Source: Pseudoponticoccus marisrubri (GTDB lineage Bacteria > Pseudomonadota > Alphaproteobacteria > Rhodobacterales > Rhodobacteraceae). Taken from it: 64,000 nt of DNA. The translations under genes were made by a program, and so were the position numbers. Below, one piece after another: positions 49,789-63,112 of this stretch; the stretch's first letter is position 1; each line of letters starts with the position of its first letter. The DNA is taken from positions 1 through 64,000 of the forward strand of contig NZ_LPXO01000002.1 in NCBI RefSeq assembly GCF_001482405.1, written 5' to 3'. The notes under the pieces were generated by a model, which ran no database searches, was not told the origin of the DNA, and worked only from the letters and a program-made list of their open reading frames with translations.

Positions 49789-50241
49789 ATGTCCGGCGAG
49801 ACCGACCTGATCAAGCTCTATTCCGGCCGCATCCTTGAACTGGCCGCAGACATCCCCCGGACCGCGCGTCTGGAGGCGCCGGATGCGACCGTCAAGAAGC
49901 GCTCGCCGCTCTGCGGCTCGACCGTGACGGTGGACCTGACGCTGCGCGACGGCAAGGTGACGGAATATGGCCAGGACGTGAAGGCCTGCGCCCTGGGCCA
50001 GGCCGCGGCGTCGGTCGTGGGCGGCGCCATCATCGGCTGCACGCCCGACCAGATCGCCGAGGCGCGCGAGGCGCTGCGCCGGATGCTCAAGGAAGACGGG
50101 CCGACCCCCGCGGCCCCCTTTGACGGGCTGGAAGTGCTGCGCCCGGCCGCGGCCTACAAGAACCGCCATGCCTCGATCATGCTGGCGCTGGACGCAACAA
50201 GCGAGGCGGCCGACCAGGCACAGGCGACCCAGACCGCCTGA
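49789..50241 (+). CDS. Iron-sulfur cluster assembly scaffold, NifU-N/IscU-like
   Basis: The 150-residue protein has the IscU/NifU-N fold pattern: a Cys in KRSPLCGSTVTVDLTLRDGK, another in VKACALGQAAASVVGGAIIG, and a third in the following GC. These match the three cluster ligands of scaffold proteins. It stands apart from any isc or suf operon here. Short, degenerate relatives of this kind are common in Rhodobacterales, and their role is untested. Confidence 0.82.
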   Translation: MSGETDLIKLYSGRILELAADIPRTARLEAPDATVKKRSPLCGSTVTVDLTLRDGKVTEYGQDVKACALGQAAASVVGGAIIGCTPDQIAEAREALRRMLKEDGPTPAAPFDGLEVLRPAAAYKNRHASIMLALDATSEAADQAQATQTA

Positions 50242-50261
50242 CCCACCCGCTTTGACAGAAC

Positions 50262-50298
50262 AAAAAAAACCGCCGCACTCCCGGGGAGGAGGCGGCGG
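50262..50298 (-). terminator. Strong terminator of the LexA-boxed small gene
   Basis: On the minus strand CCGCCGC (50298-50292) pairs with GCGGCGG (50276-50270), followed by eight T (50269-50262). It lies about 125 bases past the 40-residue gene and shows that this is a true minus-strand transcript. Confidence 0.88.
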
Positions 50299-50424
50299 AA
50301 AGGCGCGTGTTGCGTTTGGGGACACCGGATCAGAGCGGCTCCAGGCAGGAAAACCGTTGGGACAGGTCCGGCCGTCGGGACAGAGACGGGCCGGGATCCG
50401 GGGAAGTGAACACGCAGGCAGAAA

Positions 50425-50547
50425 CTAGAGAAACGCGGGCAGGTGAAGCGTGCCGAAGAGGATGACGACGAGGGACAGGGCACCAAGCGCATCCTGCCAG
50501 AGCGTCTGTTGCTGGCGGCTGAGCACGTCCTTGACGGTGTCGATCAT
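50425..50547 (-). CDS. 40-residue single-TM protein, putative SOS-induced
   Basis: The frame reads MIDTVKDVLSRQQQTLWQDA, then LGALSLVVILFGTLHLPAFL. It is an amphipathic N-terminal helix and one hydrophobic helix running to the C-terminus. The ATG at 50547 is six bases after GAGGAGGAAG, an excellent ribosome-binding site. Upstream stand direct GAAC repeats, one pair in the exact GAAC-N7-GAAC form of the alphaproteobacterial LexA box; downstream is a strong terminator. Size, topology and regulation resemble SidA of Caulobacter, a LexA-controlled division inhibitor, though I see no sequence match that I could vouch for. Confidence 0.72.
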   Translation of the reverse strand: MIDTVKDVLSRQQQTLWQDALGALSLVVILFGTLHLPAFL

Positions 50548-50583
50548 GGCCTTCCTCCTCTCGGCGCTGCTTGTTGCACCTTT

Positions 50584-50645
50584 GTTCTCATATTCTTAAG
50601 CCCCTGTAAAGAACTTAATGAGAACATTTGAGAACAAATTGGAAC
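50584..50645 (-). promoter_or_regulatory. LexA-type operator cluster
   Basis: GAAC occurs at 50611, 50622, 50632 and 50642 on the plus strand, at steps of 11, 10 and 10 bases. The first two form GAAC-TTAATGA-GAAC, the known SOS-box form of Rhodobacter and other alphaproteobacteria. An inverted GTTC at 50584 completes a 10-base inverted repeat with 50629-50638. The cluster lies 64-98 bases before the small gene and after the end of recG, so the small gene is its only likely target. Confidence 0.65.
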
Positions 50646-50652
50646 GGACGCG

Positions 50653-55046
<4,394 letters not shown>

Positions 55047-55763
55047 TCAGCCGTTGGCGGCCATTGCCTTCTGCTCGTCGCGGCTGGGTTCGGGATCGCG
55101 CAGCACATAGCCGCGGCCCCAGACGGTCTCGATATAGTTGTCGTCGCCGGTCGCCACGGAAAGCTTCTTGCGCAACTTGCAGATGAACACGTCGATGATC
55201 TTGAGCTCGGGCTCGTCCATGCCGCCGTAGAGATGGTTGAGGAACATCTCTTTGGTCAGGGTGGTGCCCTTGCGCAGCGAGAGCAGTTCGAGCATCTGGT
55301 ATTCCTTGCCGGTCAGGTGCACCGGCTTGCCGGCAACCTCGACCGTCTTGGCATCGAGATTGACCGAGACCTTGCCGGTGCGGATGATCGACTGCGAATG
55401 CCCCTTGGAGCGGCGAATGATGGCATGGATGCGGGCCACCAGTTCGTCCCGGTGGAACGGCTTGGTCAGGTAGTCATCCGCGCCGAAGCCGAACCCCTTG
55501 ATCTTGCTTTGTGTATCGTCCTCGCCCGAGAGGATCAGGATCGGCGTCTCGATCCGCGCGACGCGCAGCTGGCGCAGCACCTCGTGCCCGTTCATGTCCG
55601 GCAGGTTGAGATCCAGGAGGATCAGGTCGTAGTCGTAGAGCTTGGCGAGGTCGAGCCCCTCTTCCCCCAGATCCGTGGCGTAGACGTTCAGGTTGGCATG
55701 GCTCAGCATGAGCTCGATGCTCTTGGAGGTCGTCGGATCGTCTTCCACCAACAGGATGCGCAT
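55047..55763 (-). CDS. ctrA: Cell-cycle response regulator CtrA
   Basis: The 238-residue OmpR-type regulator has a receiver domain with Asp51 ([16 protein letters not shown]) and the [20 protein letters not shown] stretch, then a winged helix with [20 protein letters not shown] and GRGYVLRDP. The sequence is nearly the CtrA consensus. In Rhodobacterales CtrA drives motility, gene-transfer-agent and signalling genes and is usually not essential. The ATG at 55763 begins the consensus [10 protein letters not shown] CtrA-like box lies upstream. Confidence 0.96.
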   Translation of the reverse strand: MRILLVEDDPTTSKSIELMLSHANLNVYATDLGEEGLDLAKLYDYDLILLDLNLPDMNGHEVLRQLRVARIETPILILSGEDDTQSKIKGFGFGADDYLTKPFHRDELVARIHAIIRRSKGHSQSIIRTGKVSVNLDAKTVEVAGKPVHLTGKEYQMLELLSLRKGTTLTKEMFLNHLYGGMDEPELKIIDVFICKLRKKLSVATGDDNYIETVWGRGYVLRDPEPSRDEQKAMAANG

Positions 55764-55814
55764 GGGGCTGTCTCCAGATGAATCTCTCACTCGGCCGAAA
55801 CTGGGCGAAAAAGG

Positions 55815-55829
55815 TTAACGCCTGATTAC
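55815..55829. promoter_or_regulatory. CtrA box candidate upstream of ctrA
   Basis: TTAA-CGCCTGA-TTAC matches the TTAA-N7-TTAA consensus in all but the last base. It lies 52 bases before the ctrA start, a fitting place for autoregulation. Confidence 0.5.
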
Positions 55830-55856
55830 CTTAAGGAGATCAAGGCGGGGTTCAAC

Positions 55857-56135
55857 CTAAAGTTGCCGATATTTCTGCACGCGCGTGACCTTGAGCGCAT
55901 CTTCGCCGTGTATCGCGGCCGCCTTGATCCATTCGGTCAGTTCCTCGTCGCTGAGCCCGTATCGGCTCAGCGCCTGCGCCTCGGTGATCAGGCCGAATTG
56001 CACCGCCCTGACCACCGCCGCCTTGCGCGAAGCGACCCAGCGCCGCGTGTCGGCGGGCGGCAGATCCGCGCGGGTCATCGTGCTGCCATCGGGAAGCCTG
56101 ACCGCGCGCGGCCCATCCACCTTCTTGAGAAACAT
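55857..56135 (-). CDS. sciP: DUF1153 protein, SciP-like CtrA antagonist
   Basis: The 92-residue protein has the DUF1153 pattern VDGPRAVRLPDGSTMTRADL, then PPADTRRWVASRKAAVVRAV and a helix-turn-helix with EAQALSRYGLSDEELTEWI. In Caulobacter the DUF1153 protein SciP binds CtrA and DNA and blocks CtrA-driven transcription. The gene lies 93 bases upstream of ctrA on the same strand. The ATG at 56135 (MFLKKVDGP) is preferred to the longer frame, which starts with a Cys/Arg-rich non-family stretch. Confidence 0.88.
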   Translation of the reverse strand: MFLKKVDGPRAVRLPDGSTMTRADLPPADTRRWVASRKAAVVRAVQFGLITEAQALSRYGLSDEELTEWIKAAAIHGEDALKVTRVQKYRQL

Positions 56136-56182
56136 CACTTTATCTCCACAGCCTCGGTGGCGGACATAAAGCCGCGGCACGC

Positions 56183-56197
56183 TTAACGGCGCCTAAA
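56183..56197. promoter_or_regulatory. Weak CtrA box candidate upstream of sciP
   Basis: TTAA-CGGCGCC-TAAA has one perfect half-site and one three-of-four half-site. It lies between sciP and mnmA, 48 bases from the sciP start. Confidence 0.3.
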
Positions 56198-56258
56198 ACC
56201 GGGGGTTGAGAGTATGTCGGATTTTCCTATATTCCGCCGGACCATCCGGAGATTTGAC

Positions 56259-57401
56259 ATGCCGCTCGACACGCGCCCGCTGAATTCGCTGGGCCTGCCC
56301 AAACCGCCATCCGAGACGCGCGTCGTCGTTGCCATGTCCGGCGGCGTCGACAGCTCGGTCGTGGCCGCGATGCTGAAGGACGAAGGCTATGACGTGGTCG
56401 GCGTCACGCTTCAGCTTTATGACCACGGCGCCGCGCTGGCCAAGAAGGGCGCCTGTTGCGCCGGGATCGACATACACGATGCGCGCCGCGTCGCCGAGGA
56501 GATGGGCTTTCCGCATTACGTGCTGGATTACGAGAATATCTTCCGCGAGGCGGTGATCGAGGAATTCGCCGACAGCTATCTTGGCGGGGCGACGCCGGTG
56601 CCCTGCATCCGCTGCAACGAGCGGGTGAAGTTCAAGGATCTGCTCGAGACCGCGCAGGATCTCGAAGCCGATTGCATGGCCACGGGCCATTACATCCAGC
56701 GCAAGACCGGCGCCGCGGGGGCCGAGCTGCACCGCGCCGCGGACTGGACCCGCGACCAGAGCTATTTCCTGTTCTCTACCACCCAGACGCAGCTGGATTT
56801 CCTGCGCTTTCCGCTGGGCCACCTGCCCTCCAAGGACGCGACGCGCGAGCTGGCCGCGAAATACGGGCTGGCCGTCGCCGACAAGCCTGACAGCCAGGAC
56901 ATCTGCTTCGTGCCCGACGGCAACTATGCCGGCGTGATCGAGAAGCTGCGCCCCGGCGCGGCCGAGCCGGGCGAGATCGTGCATGCCGATGGCCGCGTCC
57001 TGGGCCAGCACAAGGGCGTGATCCACTACACGATCGGCCAGCGCCGCGGCCTTGGCATCGGCGGGCTGAGCGACCCGCTCTACGTGGTGCGCCTGGACGT
57101 CGACAACCGCCGCGTGGTCGTCGGGCCCAAGGAGATGCTGGCCACCCGCACCGTGCCGGTGCGCGAGATCAACTGGCTGGGCGACGCGCCCTTCACCTCG
57201 CGCGAGGCGTGGCACCTGTCGGTCAAGCTGCGCTCGACCCGCCCCCCGGCCGAGGCGATCATCCGGCCACTGTCGGAGACCGAGGCGGAGGTCGAGCTTC
57301 TGTCCCCGGAAGAGGGTGTAAGCCCCGGGCAGGCCTGCGTTTTCTACGAAAGCGAGGGCAGCCGGGTGTTTGGTGGCGGCTGGATCTGGCGCGGCGCCTG
57401 A
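56259..57401 (+). CDS. mnmA: tRNA-specific 2-thiouridylase
   Basis: The 380-residue enzyme thiolates U34 of Lys, Glu and Gln tRNAs. It has the PP-loop [16 protein letters not shown], the catalytic cysteines in [11 protein letters not shown] and [10 protein letters not shown], and the C-terminal beta domain. The ATG at 56259 is chosen over 56214, which would add 15 residues of non-family sequence; the N-terminus is then [20 protein letters not shown]. Confidence 0.94.
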   Translation: MPLDTRPLNSLGLPKPPSETRVVVAMSGGVDSSVVAAMLKDEGYDVVGVTLQLYDHGAALAKKGACCAGIDIHDARRVAEEMGFPHYVLDYENIFREAVIEEFADSYLGGATPVPCIRCNERVKFKDLLETAQDLEADCMATGHYIQRKTGAAGAELHRAADWTRDQSYFLFSTTQTQLDFLRFPLGHLPSKDATRELAAKYGLAVADKPDSQDICFVPDGNYAGVIEKLRPGAAEPGEIVHADGRVLGQHKGVIHYTIGQRRGLGIGGLSDPLYVVRLDVDNRRVVVGPKEMLATRTVPVREINWLGDAPFTSREAWHLSVKLRSTRPPAEAIIRPLSETEAEVELLSPEEGVSPGQACVFYESEGSRVFGGGWIWRGA

Positions 57402-57458
57402 CGGGTTCCAACCGGCGTGAAACCGGGTATGAGTGGTCCTGCGACAGCTTGAGGAGAC

Positions 57459-58700
57459 ATGCGCATGACCACCCCGCCCGGACCCGCGTCGGATGATGGC
57501 TTCTGGATCGACAGCACGGCGCACCGGGACTGGCTGCGCATGGACGCCACCCGCGCGATCGACTTCTTCCGCGCCGCAAAGCGCCCCGAGGGTGGGTTTC
57601 ACCAGCTGGCGCAGGACGGCACGCCCCGGCCCGACCCGGTGCAGGAGCTGCACGCCACCACCCGCATGGTGCATTCCTACGCGCTGGCGCATCTGGGCGG
57701 CTGGCCCGATTGCGAGGCGCTGATCGACCACGGCATGGCCTGCCTGCAGCGGTTTCACCGCGACGCCGAACATGGCGGCTATCTCTGGGGCGTGAATGAT
57801 GCCGGCGTGGTGGACGGGCGCAAGCTGGCCTATGGCCACGTCTTCGTGCTTTTGGCCGGGGCCAGCGCGCAGCGGGTCGGCCACCCGGATGCCGACGCGC
57901 TGATCGACGACATCTCGGCCTGTCTCGACGCGCAATTCTGGGACGACGACGCGGGGCGCTTTGTCGATGAATGGGCGCGCGACTGGACGCCCTTCTCGGC
58001 CTATCGCGGGATGAACGCCAACATGCACGGGGTCGAGGCGCTGCTGACCGCCTACGAGGTGACGGGGCGCGAGCATTTCCTGACCCGCGCGGGCCGGATC
58101 ATGGAGTTCTTCATGCGCGGCATGGCGCCGGCCCATGACTGGCGCCTGCCCGAGCATTACGATGCGGACTGGCAGGTGACGCCCGATTACGAGGAAGACC
58201 CGATGTTCCGCCCGGCGGCCACCACGCCCGGCCATTCCTTCGAGATGGGCCGGCTGATGCTGCATCACTGGGACCTTGCGGGCCGGCCGGCGGATGACAC
58301 GCCGCAGATCGTGCGCAACGTGGTCGATGCCGCGCTGAGCCGCGCTTGGGATCCCGAGGGCGGCGGTTTCTTCTACACGCTGAATTTCGACGGCAGCCCG
58401 CGCATCCGCTCCCGCTACTGGTGGCCGGTGACCGAGGCGATCGGCGTGCTGGCCTCGCTCATCAAGCTGGAGCGGCGCGCCGAGGACGAGGCCTGGTACC
58501 GCCGGCTCTGGCAGTTCGCCGATGCGCATTTCGTCGATCACGCGCGCGGTGGCTGGTTCCCCGAGATCGACGCGGCAGGCCGCCCGGCCGAGACGCAGTT
58601 CCAGGGCAAGCCCGACATCTACCACGCGCTGCAGGCGGACCTGTTCCCGACCCTGCCCGGCCTGTCGCGCTACCATGACGCGCTGGCGGCGGAGGGCTGA
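57459..58700 (+). CDS. AGE-family sugar epimerase/isomerase
   Basis: The 413-residue (alpha/alpha)6-barrel protein has the family residues GFHQLAQDG, RMVHSYALA, YGHVFVLLA, RGMNANMHGVEALL, the His pair in TPGHSFEMGRLMLHHW, and RYWWPVTEAIGVL. This pattern is shared by N-acylglucosamine 2-epimerase, mannose isomerase and the sulfoquinovose isomerase YihS. Which aldose it uses cannot be told. It follows mnmA by 57 bases and is convergent with the KAS gene. Confidence 0.88.
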   Translation: MRMTTPPGPASDDGFWIDSTAHRDWLRMDATRAIDFFRAAKRPEGGFHQLAQDGTPRPDPVQELHATTRMVHSYALAHLGGWPDCEALIDHGMACLQRFHRDAEHGGYLWGVNDAGVVDGRKLAYGHVFVLLAGASAQRVGHPDADALIDDISACLDAQFWDDDAGRFVDEWARDWTPFSAYRGMNANMHGVEALLTAYEVTGREHFLTRAGRIMEFFMRGMAPAHDWRLPEHYDADWQVTPDYEEDPMFRPAATTPGHSFEMGRLMLHHWDLAGRPADDTPQIVRNVVDAALSRAWDPEGGGFFYTLNFDGSPRIRSRYWWPVTEAIGVLASLIKLERRAEDEAWYRRLWQFADAHFVDHARGGWFPEIDAAGRPAETQFQGKPDIYHALQADLFPTLPGLSRYHDALAAEG

Positions 58701-58744
58701 CCCTCCGCCCGCGCGGCTTTCAGTGACGGATCATCAAGACGCCC

Positions 58745-59953
58745 TCAGGCGCGGCTGAGCGCCAGCACCGCGTTCAGCCCGCCAAAGGCGAAGGCGTTGG
58801 ACAGGACCACGTCCACCTCGGCCTCGCGCGCGGTGTTGGGCACCACGTCCAGCGCGCATTCGGGATCGGGCTCTTCATAGCCGATCGTGGGCGCGATCAC
58901 GCCCTCGTTCAGCGCCATCAGGCAGGCCAGAAGCTCCACCGCGCCGGTGCCGCCGATCAGGTGGCCATGCATCGACTTGGTGGACGAGATCATCAGGTCG
59001 TCGGCATGGGTGCCGAAGACATCGGCCACCGCGGCGCATTCGGTCTTGTCGTTGGCCGCCGTGCCGGTGCCATGGGCGTTGATATAGCCCACGCGGTCCC
59101 GCGCGATGCGGCCATCCTTCAGCGCCCCCGAGATCGCGCGTGACGCGCCCTGCCGCGAGGGCATGACGATATCGGCCGCGTCCGAGGTCATGGCGAAACC
59201 GATCACCTCGCCCAGGATCTCGGCGCCCCGGGCGCGCGCATGCTCGTATTCTTCGAAGACGAAAACGCCCGCGCCCTCGCCCTGCACCATGCCGTTGCGC
59301 GTGGCCGAGAAGGGCCGGCAGGCATCCTTGGACATCACCCGCAGCCCTTCCCAAGCCTTCACTCCGCCAAAGCACAGCATGGATTCCGACCCGCCGGTGA
59401 TCATCGCCGTGCAGAGCCCGGAGCGAATCATCATGAAGGCCTGCCCCATCGCGTGGTTCGACGAGGCACAGGCCGTGGCGACGGTAAAGCTGGGCCCCTT
59501 GACGTTGAACTCCATGCTGACATGGCTGGCGGCAGCGTTGTTCATCAGCTTGGGCACGACGAAGGGATGCACGCGGTTCTTGCCGTCCTCGTAGACGGCG
59601 CGGTAATTCTCGTCCTGCGTCAGCAGCCCGCCCCCCGAGGTGCCCAGGATCACGCCCGAGCGGTCGGCCAGCTCGCCGATGAATTGCAGCCCCGATTGCG
59701 TCACCGCCTGCCGCGCGGCCAGCAGGGTGAACTGCGTGAACCGGTCATAAAGCGCCAGCTGCTGGCGGTTGAACACGCTGTCGGGCTCGAACCCCTTGAC
59801 CTGCCCGCCGATGCGGATGGCCAGCCGTTCGACATCGCGGAATTCCAGCGCGCCGATGCCGCAGCGCCCCTCGCGCATGGCCTCCTGCGTCTCGGGGACG
59901 GACTGGCCCAGCGGGTTGATCGTGCCCGCACCTGTGATGACGACCCTGTTCAC
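58745..59953 (-). CDS. Beta-ketoacyl-ACP synthase (FabF-like KAS II)
   Basis: The 402-residue thiolase-fold condensing enzyme has Cys162 (TACASSNHA), His in INAHGTGTAANDKTE and His in STKSMHGHLIGGTGAVE. The triad is complete. It overlaps the ACP gene by four bases, and the ACP is 36 bases from lpxD. A dedicated ACP and KAS beside lpxD suggests a special acyl chain for lipid A rather than bulk fatty-acid synthesis, by analogy with the acpXL clusters of rhizobia. Confidence 0.92.
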   Translation of the reverse strand: MNRVVITGAGTINPLGQSVPETQEAMREGRCGIGALEFRDVERLAIRIGGQVKGFEPDSVFNRQQLALYDRFTQFTLLAARQAVTQSGLQFIGELADRSGVILGTSGGGLLTQDENYRAVYEDGKNRVHPFVVPKLMNNAAASHVSMEFNVKGPSFTVATACASSNHAMGQAFMMIRSGLCTAMITGGSESMLCFGGVKAWEGLRVMSKDACRPFSATRNGMVQGEGAGVFVFEEYEHARARGAEILGEVIGFAMTSDAADIVMPSRQGASRAISGALKDGRIARDRVGYINAHGTGTAANDKTECAAVADVFGTHADDLMISSTKSMHGHLIGGTGAVELLACLMALNEGVIAPTIGYEEPDPECALDVVPNTAREAEVDVVLSNAFAFGGLNAVLALSRA

Positions 59954-60210
59954 GCTTTCTGCTCGGCGATCAGCTTCTCGATGCCCTCGACGATGCGGCC
60001 CACGGTCGAAATGTCGAAATCGCTCTCGGTCGGATCATTGGCGTTGAACGGCACCGAGATGTCGAACGCCTCCTCGATCGAGAAGATCGACTCTACCAGA
60101 CCGAGGCTGTCGATGCCCAGGTCTTCCGGCGTGCTGTCCATGGTCACGTCCGAAGGCTCCAGCATGGCCTGCTCGGCGATGATCTCGACCACCTTGTCTT
60201 TGACATTCAT
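59950..60210 (-). CDS. Acyl carrier protein
   Basis: The 86-residue acidic four-helix protein has the phosphopantetheine site GIDSLGLVES with Ser35. It differs from the housekeeping AcpP consensus (GADSLDTVEL) and is likely a special-purpose carrier. It is coupled to the KAS gene (ATGA overlap) and follows lpxD. Confidence 0.93.
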   Translation of the reverse strand: MNVKDKVVEIIAEQAMLEPSDVTMDSTPEDLGIDSLGLVESIFSIEEAFDISVPFNANDPTESDFDISTVGRIVEGIEKLIAEQKA

Positions 60211-60245
60211 GATCCCGGCCCACCTTTCTTGTACCGGCCCGTGAT

Positions 60246-61337
60246 TTAGTCATTCCCCGCCAGCTTGGAAACCGCTTTCTTGAGATCCGCGACGTCCCGG
60301 AACAGGCGCGGCAACCGGCGCAGGCCCTTGTAGCTTTCCACATGCGTGTCCATCCGGACCGCCGGGTAGCCCAGCATCATGCGGCCCGCAGGCACGTTGG
60401 ACAGGACGGTCGAGGCGGCGCCGATCACCGCGCCCGCGCCCACGGTCAGGTTGTCGGACACGCCAGACTGCCCGCCCAGCACCACGTGATCGCCGATCAC
60501 GGTCGAGCCGGCGATCCCCGTCTGCGCGCAGCACAGGCAATCGCGCCCCATGATCACGTTGTGGCCCACCTGCACGAGATTGTCGAACTTGCAGCCATCG
60601 CCCACCCGCGTGTCGCGCACCGTGCCGCGGTCGATACAGCTGTTGGCGCCCAGCTCGACATCGTCGCCGATGCTCACCGCGCCCAGGCTGTGGATGCGCG
60701 CCCAAGCTTGCGCCGTGGCAGTGCCCTCCTGGCCAAGGCTGGCGCGGGCCCGCTCGGCGCCCGAGGGCTCGGGCGTAACGAAAGAGAACCCGTCCGCACC
60801 GACGCAGGCCCCCGGCTGTGCGACGAAGCGCGCCCCGATCCGCACCCGTGCCCCGATCCGGACGCCGGCATGCAGCAACCCGCCGGGCCCGATCTCGGCT
60901 TGCCAGCCGATCTGCACCTGCGGGCCCAGCACCGAGCCCGCCGCGATCCGGGCGCCCGGCCCGATCACGCAGAGCGGCCCGATGGCGACATCGGCGCCGA
61001 TCTCGGCCGAGGGGTCGATCACGGCGGACGGATGGATGCCGGGCGCGTAGCCCTGCCCGGCATCCATCATCGCCGACAGGCCCGCCATGGCAAAGCGCGG
61101 CCGCGGCGCCAGGATCGCGGCAGACAGCCCGTAGCCCTGCCAATCCGCCCCGTCCCACAGCATCGCGGCGCGGGCGGCGCCCTGCGGCAGGGCGGCGGCG
61201 AAATCGGGCTTCATCGCCAGCGCCAGCTGGCCCGGCGCGGCCGAGGCCGGCTCGGCCACGCTGTCGACCCGGATCGTGCCGTCGCCTTCGGCCCGGAACC
61301 CGAGCGCCGCGGCGATCTCGTCTATCGTGTAGGACAA
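60246..61337 (-). CDS. lpxD: UDP-3-O-(3-hydroxyacyl)glucosamine N-acyltransferase
   Basis: The 363-residue lipid A enzyme has an N-terminal uridine-binding domain ([20 protein letters not shown]) and a left-handed beta-helix of hexapeptide repeats. The catalytic His is in [19 protein letters not shown], and the C-terminal helices are family-typical. The start is a TTG at 61337, seven bases after CGGAGG, giving the usual N-terminus. It heads the lpxD-acp-KAS operon. Confidence 0.93.
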   Translation of the reverse strand: MSYTIDEIAAALGFRAEGDGTIRVDSVAEPASAAPGQLALAMKPDFAAALPQGAARAAMLWDGADWQGYGLSAAILAPRPRFAMAGLSAMMDAGQGYAPGIHPSAVIDPSAEIGADVAIGPLCVIGPGARIAAGSVLGPQVQIGWQAEIGPGGLLHAGVRIGARVRIGARFVAQPGACVGADGFSFVTPEPSGAERARASLGQEGTATAQAWARIHSLGAVSIGDDVELGANSCIDRGTVRDTRVGDGCKFDNLVQVGHNVIMGRDCLCCAQTGIAGSTVIGDHVVLGGQSGVSDNLTVGAGAVIGAASTVLSNVPAGRMMLGYPAVRMDTHVESYKGLRRLPRLFRDVADLKKAVSKLAGND

Positions 61338-61408
61338 GGCCCTGCCTCCGCATTCTGCATCCTGCGCGGCAAGGTGTAGGCGTTGCGGCCGGGGGCGGCA
61401 AGCCGGGG

Positions 61409-61447
61409 AAAAAATCACGCCGCGCAAGGGCTCACCCCTCGCGCGGC
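61409..61447 (-). terminator. Terminator of the L,D-transpeptidase gene
   Basis: GCCGCGC (61419-61425) and GCGCGGC (61441-61447) form the stem, extended inward by AGGG with CCCT. On the minus strand six T follow at 61414-61409 after a four-base spacer. Confidence 0.6.
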
Positions 61448-61465
61448 GCAGTCATGGTCCTGCGG

Positions 61466-63112
61466 TCAGGTCCGGCCGAGACGCAGCGACACGCCCTTGG
61501 CCGACAGCGCCTGCCACAGCCGCGCATCGCGGTCATAGACGTCGTCGCGGTAGTTCATCTGCCCCTTGGCCTGGGTAAAGGCCGTCCGGTAGATCAGGTG
61601 CACCGGCACGGGCTCCACCAGATCGACATGGGTCTCCTGCCCGGAATCGAGTATCCGGTGGAAATAGTCGACCGGGTTGGCCTCCTGCTTGGCCAGCAGC
61701 GCATAGGCGAAGTCATGCGGATCGTCGAGCCGGATGCAGCCATGGCTGAAGGTGCGCACCTGCCGCGAGAAGAGATGCTGCGACGGCGTGTCGTGCAGGT
61801 AGATGTTGTAGCGGTTCGGGAACATGAACTTGACCGATCCCAGCGCGTTGCGCGGTCCCGGCGGCTGTTTCATCGAGAACGGGAAGGTCGAGGCCGAGTA
61901 GCGCGCAAAGCCGTGGTAGCGCGGCACGACGCGCCCGCGGGAATCGATCACCTGCAGGTGGCCCACGGCGCCGGGATTGGCGCGCAGCAGGGGCAGGTAC
62001 TCGTTCACGATGATCGAGCGCGGCACGTACCAGGACGGGTTGATGACCATGTGGTCCATCACGTCCGAGAATTCCGGCGTGCGGCGGTCGCGGTTCTGGT
62101 GGCCGATCACCGACTTGGTCTCAAAGGTCAGTTTATCGTCGTCGAAGATCTGTGCGTGAAAATTCACGAGGTTCACGCGCACATGCCGCTGGCCCAGCCC
62201 CTCGGGCAGGTTCAGCCAGCGCTCGCGCTCCATGGCGACCATGATGGATTTCAGCCGCTCTTCGGGCGAGACGTTGATCTCGCGCATGGTGGAGCTGCCG
62301 GCCACGCCATCGGGCTCGAGCCCGTGATCCTCCTGGAACTGGCTCACCGCCTCTTCCAGCGCGGCGTCGTAGCGCGGGCTGAGCGAGGGCGCCATGTAGC
62401 CCATGGCCGTCAGCCGGTTGCGCAGCGCCACCACCGCGTTGCCGGCATTGCCCGGCTTGAGCGAGCCGGCCGGCACGGCCTGCCCCCAGCCACCATGCTG
62501 GATGCGATGCTCCATGCGCAGCTTGGCGCGCATCAGGCGGGTATATTCGGGGCTGGTGGGCGCAAGGCTGCGCATTACCGCGCGGGGATCTTCCTCGATC
62601 AGACGGGTCAGCAGCAATTGCGGGTCGCGGCGCGGCGGTTCGCGCTTGATGCCCGAGATGATGCGGCCGGGCTCCAGCACGCCGGATTGCAGCGCATGGG
62701 CGAAGGCGACGAAGCTGCGCGTCAGCTCGATCTCGACCATGCCGCGGTCGCGCCCGGTGCGGGCCTGCGCCATCTTGGCCATCAGCCGCTGGGCGTCGAA
62801 CTCGCGCACCGGCAGGCCGTGATCGTCGGCCATGGCAAAGGCCTCGAGCAGCGCCTCGCGCCGCAGACGGTCCGACTCGGAGGAGCCCGTCCAGATCGGG
62901 GCGAAGTCGCGCCCGCGGTAGAAGGCGGCGATCGACTCGTCATCGCCGAAGGATTCGGCCACCGCCTGCTTGTAGGCCGACATCTTGAAGACGAAGGCCG
63001 CTTCCGTCGCCTGCTGGGCCTGCGCGCCGGCACTGGCCGCCAGCCAGAACCCGCCCGCCGCCAGAAGGCTGCGAACGACGCCCCCCGTCACCCGGTGTTG
63101 AAATCGAGTCAT
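61466..63112 (-). CDS. L,D-transpeptidase, YcbB/LdtD-like
   Basis: The 548-residue exported protein has a signal peptide (about 1-33, ending ASAGAQAQQ), a helical N-region, a peptidoglycan-binding domain (NAVVALRNRLTAMGYMAPSL; AVSQFQEDHGLEPDGVAG), and a YkuD catalytic domain with HDTPSQHLF and SHGCIRL, the nucleophile Cys459. It makes 3-3 crosslinks or attaches proteins to peptidoglycan. The ATG at 63112 follows GAGGG; a longer form from 63136 is possible. It is divergent from the DUF882 gene. Confidence 0.93.
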   Translation of the reverse strand: MTRFQHRVTGGVVRSLLAAGGFWLAASAGAQAQQATEAAFVFKMSAYKQAVAESFGDDESIAAFYRGRDFAPIWTGSSESDRLRREALLEAFAMADDHGLPVREFDAQRLMAKMAQARTGRDRGMVEIELTRSFVAFAHALQSGVLEPGRIISGIKREPPRRDPQLLLTRLIEEDPRAVMRSLAPTSPEYTRLMRAKLRMEHRIQHGGWGQAVPAGSLKPGNAGNAVVALRNRLTAMGYMAPSLSPRYDAALEEAVSQFQEDHGLEPDGVAGSSTMREINVSPEERLKSIMVAMERERWLNLPEGLGQRHVRVNLVNFHAQIFDDDKLTFETKSVIGHQNRDRRTPEFSDVMDHMVINPSWYVPRSIIVNEYLPLLRANPGAVGHLQVIDSRGRVVPRYHGFARYSASTFPFSMKQPPGPRNALGSVKFMFPNRYNIYLHDTPSQHLFSRQVRTFSHGCIRLDDPHDFAYALLAKQEANPVDYFHRILDSGQETHVDLVEPVPVHLIYRTAFTQAKGQMNYRDDVYDRDARLWQALSAKGVSLRLGRT

